Assembly (NCBI GenBank): GCA_948470475.1
Contig: OX419335.1
Coordinates: 28,036,191 to 28,100,190 of the forward strand
Length of the DNA: 64,000 nucleotides
Reading direction: 5' to 3'
Source: Galaxea fascicularis
Taxonomy: Eukaryota; Cnidaria; Anthozoa; Scleractinia; Euphylliidae
Part shown: in pieces, positions 35,494-48,005 of the stretch
Layout: each line of letters opens with the position of its first letter
Numbering within the stretch: position 1 is the stretch's first letter
The notes under the pieces: model-generated
The model's input: only the letters and a program-made list of their open reading frames with translations
Told to the model about the DNA's origin: nothing
Database searches by the model: none
Made by a program: the position numbers and the translations under genes

Positions 35494-35863
35494 GATAATG
35501 ATTATTAATGATGGTAATGGTGTAATATGCCCGTGAGAATGATGATATGCTAGTCGCTTGGCAACGGGCGAAAGGACAACTGAAAAGAAATCAGAGTCCC
35601 CAGGCAGGAATTGAACCTACAACCTCCGTAACACCGGTCGGATGCTCTAACCACTGAGCTACAGGAACCCCTGGTGAGCTTGGCTGTTTATCTAGGTTCT
35701 TATACAAAGTGTCCCACTATGGTCTGCGGGCTCGACAATGTAAATGTGAATCAGACATGATAATGATTATTAATGATGGTAATGGTGTAATATGCCCGTG
35801 AGAATGATGATATGCTAGTCGCTTAGCAATGGGCGAAAGGACTGTTGCCAAGCAACTAGCATA
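35494..35863 (-). mobile_element. tRNA-derived SINE with 14-bp target duplication
   Basis: TGAGCTCTAGGCAT occurs directly on both sides (35480-35493 and 35864-35877). On the minus strand the middle carries a tRNA-like head with an A box (TAGCTCAGTGGTTAGAG) and a B box (GGTTCAATTCC). The tail segment of about 90 bp, ending in ATT/ATC-rich sequence, is present twice, before and after the tRNA head, so the insert is a partial dimer. It is not a functional tRNA gene. Confidence 0.88.
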
Positions 35864-36011
35864 TGAGCTCTAGGCATCAACAAAATGCAACTGTCACTGT
35901 TTTCATATCCACAGACATTATTGCCATCTCAAAATAACAAAACAGAATAAACACGCCAAAGCCAACAAACTCTACCCATATACATACATGCACCTCTCAT
36001 TAGCCATATTT

Positions 36012-36134
36012 GAGGTCCGTCCTGTAAGTTACCGACCAAGTTTTTTCCCATTCACTTATGGCCCAAGCGTGAAGCGCATGGGCCTTAAATCAATGGGAAA
36101 AAATGAGGATCCATAACTTTTAGTACAGACCGAG
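36012..36134. mobile_element. Small foldback element
   Basis: GAGGTCCGTCCTGTAAGTTA is imperfectly inverted as TAACTTTTAGTACAGACCGAG, and inner TTTTTTCCCATTCA pairs with TCAATGGGAAAAAA. It lies downstream of the GOLM-like gene. Confidence 0.65.
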
Positions 36135-36410
36135 AAAACAAAGTTAGGAAGATGTTTATTATACACTGTATCTCTGAGGTTAATCAGGCGCACAGGAAAG
36201 GAAACTTTCAATTATTTAGCAGGCTGTACAGTAGAATACGGCCTGTAAAATTCACCACTCACAGCGTGCATACTAACTGAGAGAATGATACAATATAGTG
36301 TATGATGGTGAAATTGGTGAACAGGAATACTCACTTGAAAAACTAAACTGGCCACCATTTAGGATGTATTTTAAGTCACATAAGACATTACTCACCTCAG
36401 CAAGTCCTTT

Positions 36411-39400
36411 CTAATTCTCTTGACCAACATAGTCATTATGAAGGTGCCCCGGCAAGTTTTGTTGGTCTCTAATTTTTAGCAGCTAAAAGAAACAAGGATC
36501 CAGAAAATGAAGATTGGTTCCAGTGGCAAATGCTAAATCAAGGTGAGCAATAAATCCAAATGAAATACATGTACAGCCCAGACTGTTTAGCTCAATTTAA
36601 TAATTCAGCAACTTTAACCGACAACATCGGTACATAATGCAAGCACAAAATGTTTAAAATGATAGACTTTAAAAAAATGAACATCTTTTCTCTACATGTA
36701 GGTTAGAGTGTACTGCAGGACGTGAACAAAGGTGAGTATAATGGCACTAGAGAATCAAAGGAAATATCTGCATTACAAATTCAGAAGGAATTCTGAAATA
36801 GATACTCCCTTGGGGACTAAGTAAGTATAATGTAGTATGGTTTAACCATTAAAGGGGCATGTGAAACCAAAAAGAGTGACAAGTTTGTCATGTTGACCTG
36901 AATGATGGTTTGAATTCTTTTGAATTGCATGTATACATTGTTCATTAAATACCCACCTTTTCTTTTGAAAGGTTGCTAATGTATTTATAACCCCGTGGTT
37001 TTTCTTCATACCCTTGCTTGGCAGGGTCTTCTTGAATTCTGTCATCTACATGTAAATTCAAGCTTTTCTGAACCTTCTCCTCATCATCTAATGTATCTTC
37101 AGATTCATCATCTCCTTTTTCGTCATTGACTCCTTCCTTCTTTTCCATTTCACTTTCCTTGGCAACAGCTTCCTCTTTGGATTGAATGAGTTTTCCAGCA
37201 GTATCCTCACCTTCCACATCTTTAGTATCAGCTAACTTTCGTTCATCACTTTCTTCATCTCTCTTCTCTCTTTCCTTTGGTATTGTGGCCCCTGTGGTCT
37301 GGCTTGTGGGCTTGATGGTGCTTTGAGATTTGTTTTTATCTGCCTTAGCGCTTTTTGGTGAAAGTGGAGTTTGCTTTTCTTCACTTAAATCAGGTTTTAC
37401 AATACTGGGTTTAGCCTTCTTGTCAGCAAGTTCTTTCCCATCATTTTCCTCCTCTTCCTGTTCTTCTTCCTCACTGCCCATCGTTGCTTCATCCTCATCA
37501 GGTTTTTCGTTTTCACTTTCATCAGAAACCTCCTTTCCTTCCTGCATCAATTTATTGCTTTCTTTGTCATCAGTTACTTCACTCTTTGGTTTGGTTTTGT
37601 TTGAAACTTTCTTGGCAGCTGTTGGTTGAAAAAGAAAGCATCGTGTTGTAGTATGATACAGGAATACTGAATTCCTTCAGAAGAAAGTAACTGGTTTTTC
37701 AAACAATAATCTATTTAGCCAAAAGGTCTTGATAGCAGCAGGCATAACGAAATTCGCAGAAACAACACGACACTTTTTAAAAACATGTTTCGACAGAAAC
37801 TTCTGTCATCTTCAGTTTAAATCAGTACAAAGTACAGAGTTGAATATATAGTGTGAAACAAAATGCTAATTAAGTGTAAGAACAAAAGGAACCATGGCAA
37901 TGTACATTATTACAGAGAAAGTTTTAAATTAACATGATAAAGTTGATGATTAAGTGTAGGTTTTTCCCATTGAATATGAATGGCTTCTTTTATCTTAAGT
38001 TGGAAGGTGGTGGAAGCGTGATCTAGGATGCTATTTAGCCCAAGTAACATTATGGCAGAATGTATGGAACAGAATGGTACAAGATATAATAAGCCCCAGC
38101 ATAAAAAATGTTCAAATTCCAAATGTATGACACACAATGGAGATTTACCGAAAATGCATTCTAACAGCAGTTGAATTAAGGACTATAACTAAAGCAATGC
38201 AGTAGCGGCTTCATGAAACCTGACCTCCCAAACTTCATTCTCTCTTTCTCAGTTTGTGTGCCATGTTTGCTTAAATGCCGAAGCTGCATGATGGCAGGAA
38301 AAAGATAATTTTGGGTGGAACAATCCCTTTTACAGTACAGGTCTTTTAGCCTTTTACCAGGCAAATGCAGAGCACACACAATGTTAGCATAAAAAGGGTG
38401 AAGCACTTTTTCCTCCGACCTGAGTCAACAGAATAAATCATTCAAAATTGTATTATTATACAGCCAAATATTATGATGATATTAAAGAATTACAGCTGTA
38501 CATTCATGACAAAATTTGTCCTTATTGAAAAATCATTTTAACTCATGAACTCCCGGTAGTGATTAGTGTGTAACTTCTTGTTATCATATCAATATTGTCC
38601 TGTAGGAGGTGAGGAGAATTGAAACATTTATCAGCCAGAGGTTGTTATCTCGATGTACATGTAACCCGAATTTCTCTTAACTACCATACAGGGAACTGTA
38701 TAGCAGCTAGAATAGAGAAGTAATATCTTGGCAGTCCCTACATGTAGGCATGATCAGTATCAAATTTCTCCTTCTAATAATTATACACGTTTCATGAAAC
38801 AGAATGGTCACAAGAATAAAAATTAAGGACAAGATCACACAAGATGAATTCGCTTGATAATTATTTTAAGGATTTCTCCTACTACTTCTAAAGCAAATGT
38901 ACACTGGCAACAAATGAGAATATAAATTTTGATCTTTGGCTTTTAAAAGGGATAAAGGGTAAACAGAAAGGCACATGAGACTAAGAGACTCAGCCCACCA
39001 TGAAGAGTTGTTGATTCTTAAGCTTGTTAAGGAACATAAAGGAAAGATAATGAAATCAGTACCCAGATGTACATTGTAGTGGTATACATGACAATACCTG
39101 CAGCATCCTTTGCATCTTCAAGTTCCAATGTTCTCTTTTTCAAATCTTTCTGGCAAAGATCCCTGTCAAAAAGTAAAACAATCACCAAATTAATTTGTCC
39201 AGCTTGAAAACCAGAGTGACATGCATACAGCTGTATATAGCAAACTAGGTCGGGGTGGCGAATGGTTCTCTGAAAAATATGTGCCTCCCCATCTTGATTT
39301 TTTTTCCTTCTCGGGAGTACTCGCATCCAGACAATCATACTTTGAAATGCTCTTGTTGTTGTTGGTGGTGGTGGTGGGGGGTGGGGTGGGGGGGGGGGGG

Positions 39401-42400
39401 GTACCAGGGTTGTCAAACAGCTCCAGTGACTGACAATATATTGCATCCTCCTTTCCTAGGAAATGGCATTGTTACCCCCTGAGTGTAATCTACATGTACT
39501 TTCCTAGATTCTCCTTCTACTTAAAATCTTTTAGACAACCCTGGGTACAGATGTACTAAACAGGACCACTCACGATTACTGTACATGTACCACTGATCAA
39601 TGTGGTTATGTAGATGGAAATCCAATATGCCTTATCTCTGATCACTGGTATTGCAACACTTAGTAACAATCACTCCTGGGTTCAAACCATTTTTTTGGCA
39701 AAAGTTATAGGCCAGTTCATCGAAATCTAACTCAAAGCCCATAAAAATTAATATATACCAAATACTAGTTAACCTACATTCCTGAGACAATAACCAGTCT
39801 GTATTCATTTCATGGTACACTGATGATGAGAGGGATTTGTGTGTTAAGCCACATGCCACACGTCCTTTACCCAGCAAATCCTTTGATTTTAATTTACAAA
39901 CGGGAATGAGATGTTGGTGTTCATTCAAGCACTGGATTGTTGAAATGTTTTCGTGACGAAACATAGAAAACTTGTCCTTGCTATACCAGAGCAAACTTGT
40001 TGTATTTGTATATCAACACTGTCATAACGTTGACCAGAGATTTCTGATAGACAAGTTGTTGTACATGTGCATGAATTTGGAAGCAATGCCACTCTTTGAA
40101 ATAACAGAGCCCCATGCGAGAAAATATAATTGCCCTTTTAGTTGAACAAACAATCAAAGACTACTTTGCAAACTCACCTCTCTGCTGTTATTTTGGTAAG
40201 CTTCTCCAGGAGAGCAGAATGGTTCGCTTTCACATCCTTGAACTTTTTCAATAGTTTTTCAGCTTTTTCTGTTGTATAAATAAATTGCAATCAATATAGT
40301 ATTTAACCTTGATTTCTTGAGCCCCCAATAATGTAAACAATCTCACATAAATTTGTAAAAATTATCTGGTTCAATGTTCCTGCACACGTTTTAGCCATGG
40401 GAGGCTTACATGTAAATATTGTCTTAAAGACCCTTTGTCACTTTCCATAATGCAATGTGATCGTACTAAAATTTCACTGATCACGAAAATCTTCAGCCAC
40501 TGCAATTGTGAAAAAGATCTCAAGGAATCTTTCTCCATCATGCAATTTGCATTCAGTATTGGACATCTGTATTGGCTGTTCCGAAATTCAAAAGGGAACT
40601 GGGGCGAGTTTCAAATTTTGAAGTAATCTATAAATTGACACCATCACATGAAAGATAACATTGAGATTGGTTGTTTGACCAAGTTTGATTCTTTTAGGTT
40701 GAACAGAGACCAAGTTATGGACCTTGAAACATAGCTCAAAATCCATACAAACGTCTCTAATTTTGAGGCTGCGTCCCCCAAAACCATGCTGTCACAAAAT
40801 TAAAGATGTTTGTATGGATTTTGAGCTATGTTTCAAGGTCCATAACTTGGTCTCTGTTCAACCTAAAAGAATCAAACTTGGTCAAACGACCAATCTCAAT
40901 GTTATCTTTCATGTGATGGTGTCAATTTATTGATTACTTCAAAATTTGAAACCCGCCCCAGTTCCCATTTGAATTTCGGAACGGCCAATAGGTAAAAACT
41001 ATAGGACAACCTATTATTTTACATTACTATACTTCGCTTTGTGGTGTTGTGGAAACCACTTTTGGTTGCCATTGGAACTTTTCTGTGGAGCAATGCCGCC
41101 AAAGGCTCAAGGGCAGCCTAGAAGGAGGGGGAATTTAGTGAAAGTTTGGCTACAGGATTTAGTTTACAGCTTGAGAAAGGGGAAGAAAGACCATACAGGG
41201 TTTGGAGAAAACACCCATAGTGAAGTTGCTGAATAATTGCTGCACCATCACCTGTGATGAACCAAGTTCAAAGAAGAACTGCAGTCAACGTTTTTGGCTT
41301 ATCACCACTAGAAATAGCAATTCAGTATTGTTCCTAGTGGAAGTTCTTGGCGTTTACAATGTATTTAGTTTATCAGGTTGTATTTTGTTGAAACAAAGTG
41401 ATTGCAATTTGCCGATCGAGCTAAACAAAACAAACCATGCATAGGAAGTGACACAAGCATTGCACAAGCACAATGGGTAAAATAATGGTAACCTATTGAC
41501 ACATGAAATTTTGGTTTTGGTTACAAATGACATCCAAGGCATGTCTGTTGGAATGTACATCTGGATCGCCAATTTTAAGCTTGGCTTTGTCCTAATTTCA
41601 TATATTTCAATTTGTTCAGAGCTGGATCAAATTGGTACAAGATTGCAGACAATAGTGTTCTAACTCCCCTCCTTGGCAAGATAAATGAAAGGCATGAGCT
41701 ACTTACGTGACACTATCTTGAGTTGAGAGGATGATCCATTCACTCCACTTTTCAGTGTTTCTAACTCTTTATGGTAGACTTTCTACAAAAAAAATAGAAT
41801 TAGGATTTGTCCTTAAAGCTTGAACTCTAGCCTGGAACCCTTTACGGTACAAGATACATTCAAAGGTTTGACTAATTACGCTGATATTTCTGTTTCAGTC
41901 TGCATTAAGGTAACCATCCCTACTGCATATAACATTACAACATCCAAAATGAGAAAATGGCAGTGTTTGGGCAAAAAAATAGGCTCAAACGTCTTAAAAA
42001 AGGTGTGGTCGGGATATAGAAGTCTGAATTTACATTATACTGAGAAAGAGAACGATTTTAGAGTGATTATTTATAACTTCTGGGAAGACAAGTTGTGGAA
42101 TTGTGAGTCCTTGCGAAGTCCGTTGATGAGGGTTACAAGACCTGTAAAATACCTCTTGGGCTTTCTGACTGAACAGATGAGACAATCGTTGGCTTGGGAT
42201 CCTACATATACATAAGCTCAACCCAGTTTCCTCTTGGTCATAAAGCTTTTACAACAGGATTTTCACGCTTTGAGGATCACTAGTTTGGGAATGAGCACGA
42301 TGACCCCCACTTTTTAATTGATGAATTTAAATGACACAAAGTTAACTACAATATATCTTGATTTGAAAGAAAGTTTAAAATTCTGCCTTAAAATATTTTG

Positions 42401-44986
42401 ACTTAAATGCTGTAAAGAACACATCTTTAGGTAGTCCTGGGTATGTGTGCACGCAGGGAATTCTTAATTTTGTGACATAATATTAACTCCTGCAACTCCC
42501 TTCTGCCAACTAAGGTTAAGTAATGAGGAACTTATCGGCCATGAAGTCGCTATAAAGGTCATCTATGTTGCGCAAAACCGAGCACAGTTTATTGCATTTT
42601 GTTAATGTACATAACAGCATTACCAAATGGATGAGGTTTGAGAATTTTTTTAATACTCCTTCTTTTTCAGTGGAATCACCTTAACGGAGGTGGAGATTAT
42701 GGAGTTGAAACCCTGTGCAATTATATGATTCAAGGCAATTCCTTATCAATTACAGTGTACATGGGTGAAGAATAACTGAGCAAAAGAAGAATTTCAAGTA
42801 GAGCTGGCATGAAGCATACTACATACACCTGTATTAAGTGGCACCGTATTAGCGGTCAATCCAGTAAGTTGTTGTTGTTGTTGTTGAGTGGTCTGTTGTC
42901 AAAGTCCAGAAAACGACTTCCCTTAATTTCTGGGTGGTCGTGGTCACTCTTTACTGTACATGTACAGTATAGGTCCCACCAAGATGTTTCTATTGTCTTG
43001 GCCTGTATTAAATGGTCACTTTGTAAATGAAAATCACACAAATGTGACACCAAATAGTGGCAAGTAATAGAATTATGTGATTATTTTCACAAATGTGCAG
43101 AAATTGACATTTGTACTTCATCAAGTCTTACAATGCAATTAGTGATGAATGTGATATATATAATGGCATCCTCCTTGCTTTCATGTATTCAGAACAACCC
43201 ATATTAAGAGGTCACCTCACCATTTACCAAGGGTGACTGCTTAATACAGGTTTGACTGTGTATTCAAAACGAAAAATATTTTGATTGTGGGCATCTTGAA
43301 AGGGTTACCAATACTGAACAGTTAAATGTGCCATGGCTTTGTCATTTCTGTAATGATGATAAATTACATCTTAAATTAAACAATAAAATGTTGCACAAAA
43401 CATCAAGTGGCTTTAGGTTTCCATTCAAGGGTGGCTGCTTAATACAGGTATAATGAAGAAAAAAGAGTACAAACATAGTATGGAATGCTACAATCTCCCT
43501 ACGTAAATTTGCACTTGTTTAATTGACCATAATTCGGTGAAAGTCAGCACTCTCATATAGACACACTGTGTTCAAGGTAGAGAGATTTAAGTATAGTCAA
43601 CCAATTCAGTAAAACAATAAATAAATTTCGACAACTACATGTAAGCATAATATTATGCATACAGTGTGATGTGTCTGATTTTACATGTAGATTGTTCGAA
43701 AAAAAGCTTTGGTCACTTTCCTTCAAATTCAGAATTTGTGTAAGCACGGATGTGTCTTGTAAATTTATTGTCATTCCATTACATTGTAAATATGTGATTT
43801 AGCATACACCCCAAGACTGTTGTTTACATTAATTTAAACATTGCAGCAACCATTCAAGCAACAAAAACCTCTAAAAACACATCCTTTTGCTATTAACATG
43901 CATTCATGAAAGAAAAGTACTTTGCAACTTGAAATACATGTACCTTGTAAACACATATTTTCAGCAGACTCTTTTAATATCAGTGATGCAATATTTATTG
44001 AACAGGATGCTTTAATTTGTTTTAAGAGACCTCACAAAGTGGAACGTAGCTGTTTATGGTTTGTTTCTATCTTTTATAATACCCCATTTGCAGCAAAAGT
44101 TTAAAATCCCAAACAAGGCAGACACCGAATAACAAACTGAGCTTATATTATAGTTATTTTGGCAGGTGCGTGCATGCATGCATGTCTAATTTCGATTCCT
44201 CTGCAATGTTTGCCGGCGCTTTTGCCGAAGAGTTTCGGAAATGAAAGTTTCAACAGGATTATGATAAAACAGATATCAACTACAGGCAAACAAATTTAAT
44301 GCATTGCGTGCTCCAATGCATAGCGTTTGTTGCTACGCTACCCATGCCAAGAAAGTTCGTGGAAACAATACAGGAAAGTTTTATGTGCATTAATTATTAT
44401 TATAATTTTCAACTCGAAGGCATTAACATACATGTACATGAACAGTATTTTTACCAATGAGATACTGACACCACAGAATGCGATCAAAAAATAGTGATTT
44501 CATTCCAGCTCAAACCGTTTCACAAAGAATGAAACTGAAAACTAATCAACAAAAGATCGCGACTGAGAGCTGCAATTCACGCATTTGTAGAATTTCATGG
44601 CAGCTTCTTTAAGCTTCAATTATTAGAACGGTTCGTACCTCTTGCTCTTGAAGTTTCAGCAGGTCAATTTCCTTCTGTTTCAACATCTCCTGTACCTTAC
44701 TAAATTCCGAATCTTTAGATTCAATAACTTTTTCGATCTTGTCTTTTTCCTCTTGCAGTTGAGTAAGCTGAGTTGCCAAAGAAGAACCTTTCTTGTCCGA
44801 AGTGACCTTACGGGCCGCTAACACGCGCAAACGATCCTGTAGAACACTGACATCTTTAAGGAGCTTATTGTTCTTGGAAGAAACACCCCAGTAACTATAA
44901 AACAGGATGATAACGATGACCACCAGACCTACAAGGATAAATGAAGGACCTCGACCAGGTCTAAATACCAAGCCATTGGACGCCAT
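36411..44986 (-). CDS. GOLM1/GOLM2-like Golgi membrane protein
   Basis: Six exons on the minus strand join in phase to 437 residues: 44639-44986, 41707-41782, 40178-40268, 39098-39162, 36957-37618 and 36411-36482. Every junction has GT-AG ends. The start at 44986 has A at -3 and G at +4. Residues about 14-36 are a membrane segment near the N-terminus, followed by FYSYWGVSS and a coiled coil through exons 1-4. This is the layout of Golgi GOLM1 (GP73) and GOLM2 (CASC4), type II proteins whose coiled coil lies in the Golgi lumen. Exon 5 encodes about 220 residues rich in Glu, Asp, Lys and Ser, like the acidic tail of GOLM1. The last exon ends HNDYVGQEN. A longer frame reaches 45109 but lacks support. 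An AATAAA signal lies about 255 nt past the stop. I infer the ortholog group from architecture and short motifs. Confidence 0.8.
37780..38021 (-). pseudogene. Penelope-like element 3' end in a GOLM-like intron
   Basis: The minus-strand frame ends with FQLKIKEAIHIQWEKP and LNHQLYHVNLKLSL before a stop at 37910. This is the characteristic C-terminus of GIY-YIG-bearing Penelope-like proteins in cnidarian genomes. The trailer CTGAAGATGACAGAAGTTTC follows. Everything upstream is missing, so it is a 5'-truncated copy. Confidence 0.7.
39364..39401 (+). other. G-run, quadruplex-prone
   Basis: A GGT-repeat passes into several G runs and ends in a run of about 13 G. It could fold as a G-quadruplex on the plus strand. 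On the minus-strand transcript it is C-rich and lies in the intron after exon 4's acceptor side (39163-40177). A long C-rich frame across it is not coding. Confidence 0.7.
40571..40990. mobile_element. Long foldback element (about 195-bp arms) in a GOLM-like intron
   Basis: The left end ATTGGCTGTTCCGAAATTC is repeated inverted at the right end as GAATTTCGGAACGGCCAAT. The arms match for about 190-195 bp with few mismatches, including AACATAGCTCAAAATCCATA and its inverse. They meet in a short loop near 40775-40800. It lies between exons 3 and 2. Confidence 0.88.
41783..44638 (-). other. Intron 1 of the GOLM-like gene
   Basis: A 2.86-kb intron bounded by GAG|GTACGA and TTTTTTGTAG. A TTG microsatellite lies near 42868. 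A 131-codon plus-strand frame at 41820 has no recognised domain and I do not call it. Confidence 0.6.
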
Positions 44987-47642
44987 CTTGAGAAGAAAGA
45001 TCAATCCCAGGAACCTCTGCGGCAGATAGAAATGCAAATATACCAGGAGCACCGAAAAGGGTACATGAATGGGATCACAACAGTGTGACATGTATGTTGA
45101 GCCATCCAATGCAATGTGATGAAGCTAAAAGAAGGCCACGAAAGACCTAACGATCCTTTAAAGGAACCTTTCATCGTGTGATTGATCTGTCAAAGAGCGC
45201 GCCTACTTATCTTGAGCCTGTTACATTGTCGACTACACCGACTGACGCTTGGTCGCCGCACACAAAGAAAGGGATTCACTGCATCCAGTCTGTACATTGC
45301 CGCACTGCGCGGTTTGTTAACAACGACTACAGCCGTTATAGTAGCGTATAATATATACTCTCTGGTCTGTATTCAAGACCCAGCATATGTGATGTCGGCA
45401 TGTTTTGTAAAATACATGCAGCTGTGCAGGGACGAGTCATGACTTCAACAAGAGATTAGACAACCGTCCTCCCCAGTCTACGCGTACAAATACTCACTGT
45501 TTTATGTACGAACGAGCCCAATACAATATGTAATGTGTTGCCACCTGGCGTTGTCAACTCTGCATTCTATTCAGAATTCATCCATGGAGTGTCCGGTGCT
45601 TTTTTGAGTTTTGAAAATTACCATTTAATTAGACCTAATCACTGTAGAGCAGTGATATTTTATGCCAGGCCCTATTGAACATTATTTTCCTGTCATCTTG
45701 TACTTCAGTGGTCTAGCGACAAGAAGCTAGCCATTCCTACTAGCTAAATTTCCAGGTTCAAACCAAATGATATCACATTTGTCTTTCTTATTTGCTCTTT
45801 TTGACAAGTCCTGGGACATAGTGTTCTAAATAAATGATAATGATCAATTCTACACCGTTTTACAGTATGTTGTGAGTTTACACTACCTGGTCTTTTTATT
45901 TATTTATTCCATTTTAACTGCATTAGTTAAAACATAGTAACTAAATTACATAAAGAGACAATTAACTATATGTTAGTAAAAGATGAATTATTGCAGTGGG
46001 GAAGGACTAGAAGGGAACATACGAACCATTCGAGCAAGTCCACCCGTCTAATTAATTCATGATTTACATGTTTATACCTTCGGATGGCTCATGTGTTCCC
46101 CAAAAAGTGCTCTGGGAGGCAAAAATTGCTCTAAGTTGCTCGCAGAACAAAAAGTTGCTCAAAACTCTTAAACTCTAAAACTTCTCTTTTGGTCTGATCC
46201 GCCTCGATTAGTTTTTTTGCTATACTGCGGGTCAGCTCTTTCTGTAACTTATTACATTTTATTGCAATAGAGATGTTGTTGTTATTGTTGTATCATATGC
46301 AACATGGAAGTACAATAGTACGTAAATAATAGGGGGTGACAACTCTAACAAACGTTTAACTTTGATCGAGACCTCCCGGAAATTTTAAAGATCATCCCGA
46401 TTTTTCTGGTTTCGCTCTTGTATAAAAACCAGGCTTCGTTTTCTTCGTGCAATATCCCAGAACTATGTCATATTTTCCAGAAAAATTCCCGATTCCCGGC
46501 AAAATCTATAGATTCCCTGAAGAATTTTGTGTTTCCTGAAACAGGCCTTGTTAGAGTTGTTCCCCACCCCGTTTAATACGCGTGACACTTATTTACATAA
46601 CTGTAAAAGCTGCTTCCCTTCACAGCAGCCAGTAGTGGACATTATTTCAATGCGTATTCCTTGGTCCTTTCACATCATATTGTTTATTTCTCACGCTTGA
46701 TTTTTGAAGAACAGAGAATGGCAAGAAGGCTGTCAATATAGTTTTTTTACAAGCGGAAATTCAGTGGTTAATCTGTTGCCTACTGCTATTCGTTGTTTGT
46801 TACCTGCTACTGAAAATATTTCCGTTTTTCTAACGTAAAGTTATTGTGTTCGTTATAGTCAAATGTAGTCAAAGGGTTACCAGGAAATTAAACGGTCAGT
46901 TAGCATTAAATAACAATTGAAGACATCTGAAACATAGCAAACTGGGGCCCTTTACTCAAAATGCCGGATTAAGATGTTTTGGCTTAAAAAGTGTTGTTCA
47001 AATCATTTCCCACGGATTGGTGAGAGTTTTTTTTTTTTATCAAAGGGAGGAGATAGTCCAAGGTGTTTATTAATCTTTAGTTTTTTTAAACTTTGTCCCC
47101 TCCAATATATTCTATATCGAATGCGATTTAACGAAGATTATGCACGTGAAATAGTATATCGGTCCCGAAATATTTTTCGCGGAGGTTAGAGAGGCCCATG
47201 ATGGGAGCGAAGCCCTTCATACTAAAACACGTCATTTTATTGCCCACCATCATTTTCCTTTACAAGAATGAACGAAGGTTTACTTGGTCAGCTCATTTTC
47301 ATTTATCCAACGATAAGGGATGTCGCAGTGGTTCGGAAATATCCCGATGTCGTGATTCCTTGTGTTTATTATAATGCCTCGGCAGTAGCCTTAATGAATG
47401 GAAAAGAAAGTTTTTCCTAGACTGAGAATAATTTTAAAAGCCAGCTCCAAATGAAATTGATTGAAACATATATTTAAATAAACCTTAATCGTTCTTGTCT
47501 GGTTTACATAACTTGAAGCTTGATTAATTTATTCTTAGCGAGATGTAATGGTCAATTTAAGACATTAAGAACATACGGTGGCTTATTTATTTCGCTGGAA
47601 ACCCAGCAGTTTTACCTCAGTTATATCGTGCACGACACCTAC
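44987..47642. other. Spacer between the two GOLM-like first exons
   Basis: No further GOLM-like exon is visible on the minus strand between the two N-terminal exons. The part near 45000-45300 is less A+T-rich and may hold the promoter of the downstream first exon. Confidence 0.5.
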
Positions 47643-48005
47643 CTCTTTATATATAGCAATATCCAGATCTTTTCTGAGTTGGTCTACCTTCACTTTTATA
47701 TCAGAAGTCACCGACAAAGCCTCCTCTTTCACGGCACGGTCGTTCAACAAATCGTTTTCCAGCAAGCGATTTTCGTTCTCCATGTTCACGATCTTGCTCT
47801 CCAATGCACTGTGTTTTTGTTCTGTTACCATCTTAGCGCTTTCTACAAGTCTGAGTTTTTGAAGGAGTTCTTTGTTTGAGGAGGATATGCTCCAGTAATT
47901 GTAAGTAACGATACAGAGAAGCGACACAAGCACGATCAACACGAAGGTTGGCACGCGAGAGCGATTCAGCGAAACCTTCATTTTTGCATTTTCTCGGGAT
48001 TCCAT
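47643..48005 (-). CDS. Second GOLM-like first exon (alternative start or partial paralog)
   Basis: 121 codons start at an ATG directly preceded by an in-frame stop and end at GAG|GTAGGT in phase 0. Residues about 16-36 form a membrane segment, followed by YNYWSISSSNKELLQKL and a coiled coil. This matches the layout of the exon at 44639-44986 (YSYWGVSSKNNKLL) and human GOLM proteins. Both exons end after a Glu codon in the same phase, so either could splice to the exon at 41782. I see no separate downstream exons for it in the 2.65 kb between the two. It is therefore either an alternative first exon of the same gene, possibly with its own promoter, or the remnant of a tandem duplication. Confidence 0.75.

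Noticed and set aside
35590..35690. tRNA gene on the minus strand
   Set aside because: A and B boxes are present, but the anticodon arm and acceptor stem do not pair, and it sits inside a SINE with a 14-bp target duplication.
39027..39446. 139-codon minus-strand frame across the proline-coding G/C run
   Set aside because: Only the 65-nt part 39098-39162 is exon, as the phases show. The polyproline part comes from the intronic G-run.
41820..42215. 131-codon plus-strand frame in the GOLM-like intron
   Set aside because: No recognisable domain, no flanking exons, and it is antisense to a well-supported gene.
44987..45109. Upstream extension of the GOLM-like start by 41 codons
   Set aside because: The ATG at 44986 has a better context and places the membrane segment at the position typical of the family. 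The extension adds a second hydrophobic stretch not expected for GOLM proteins.
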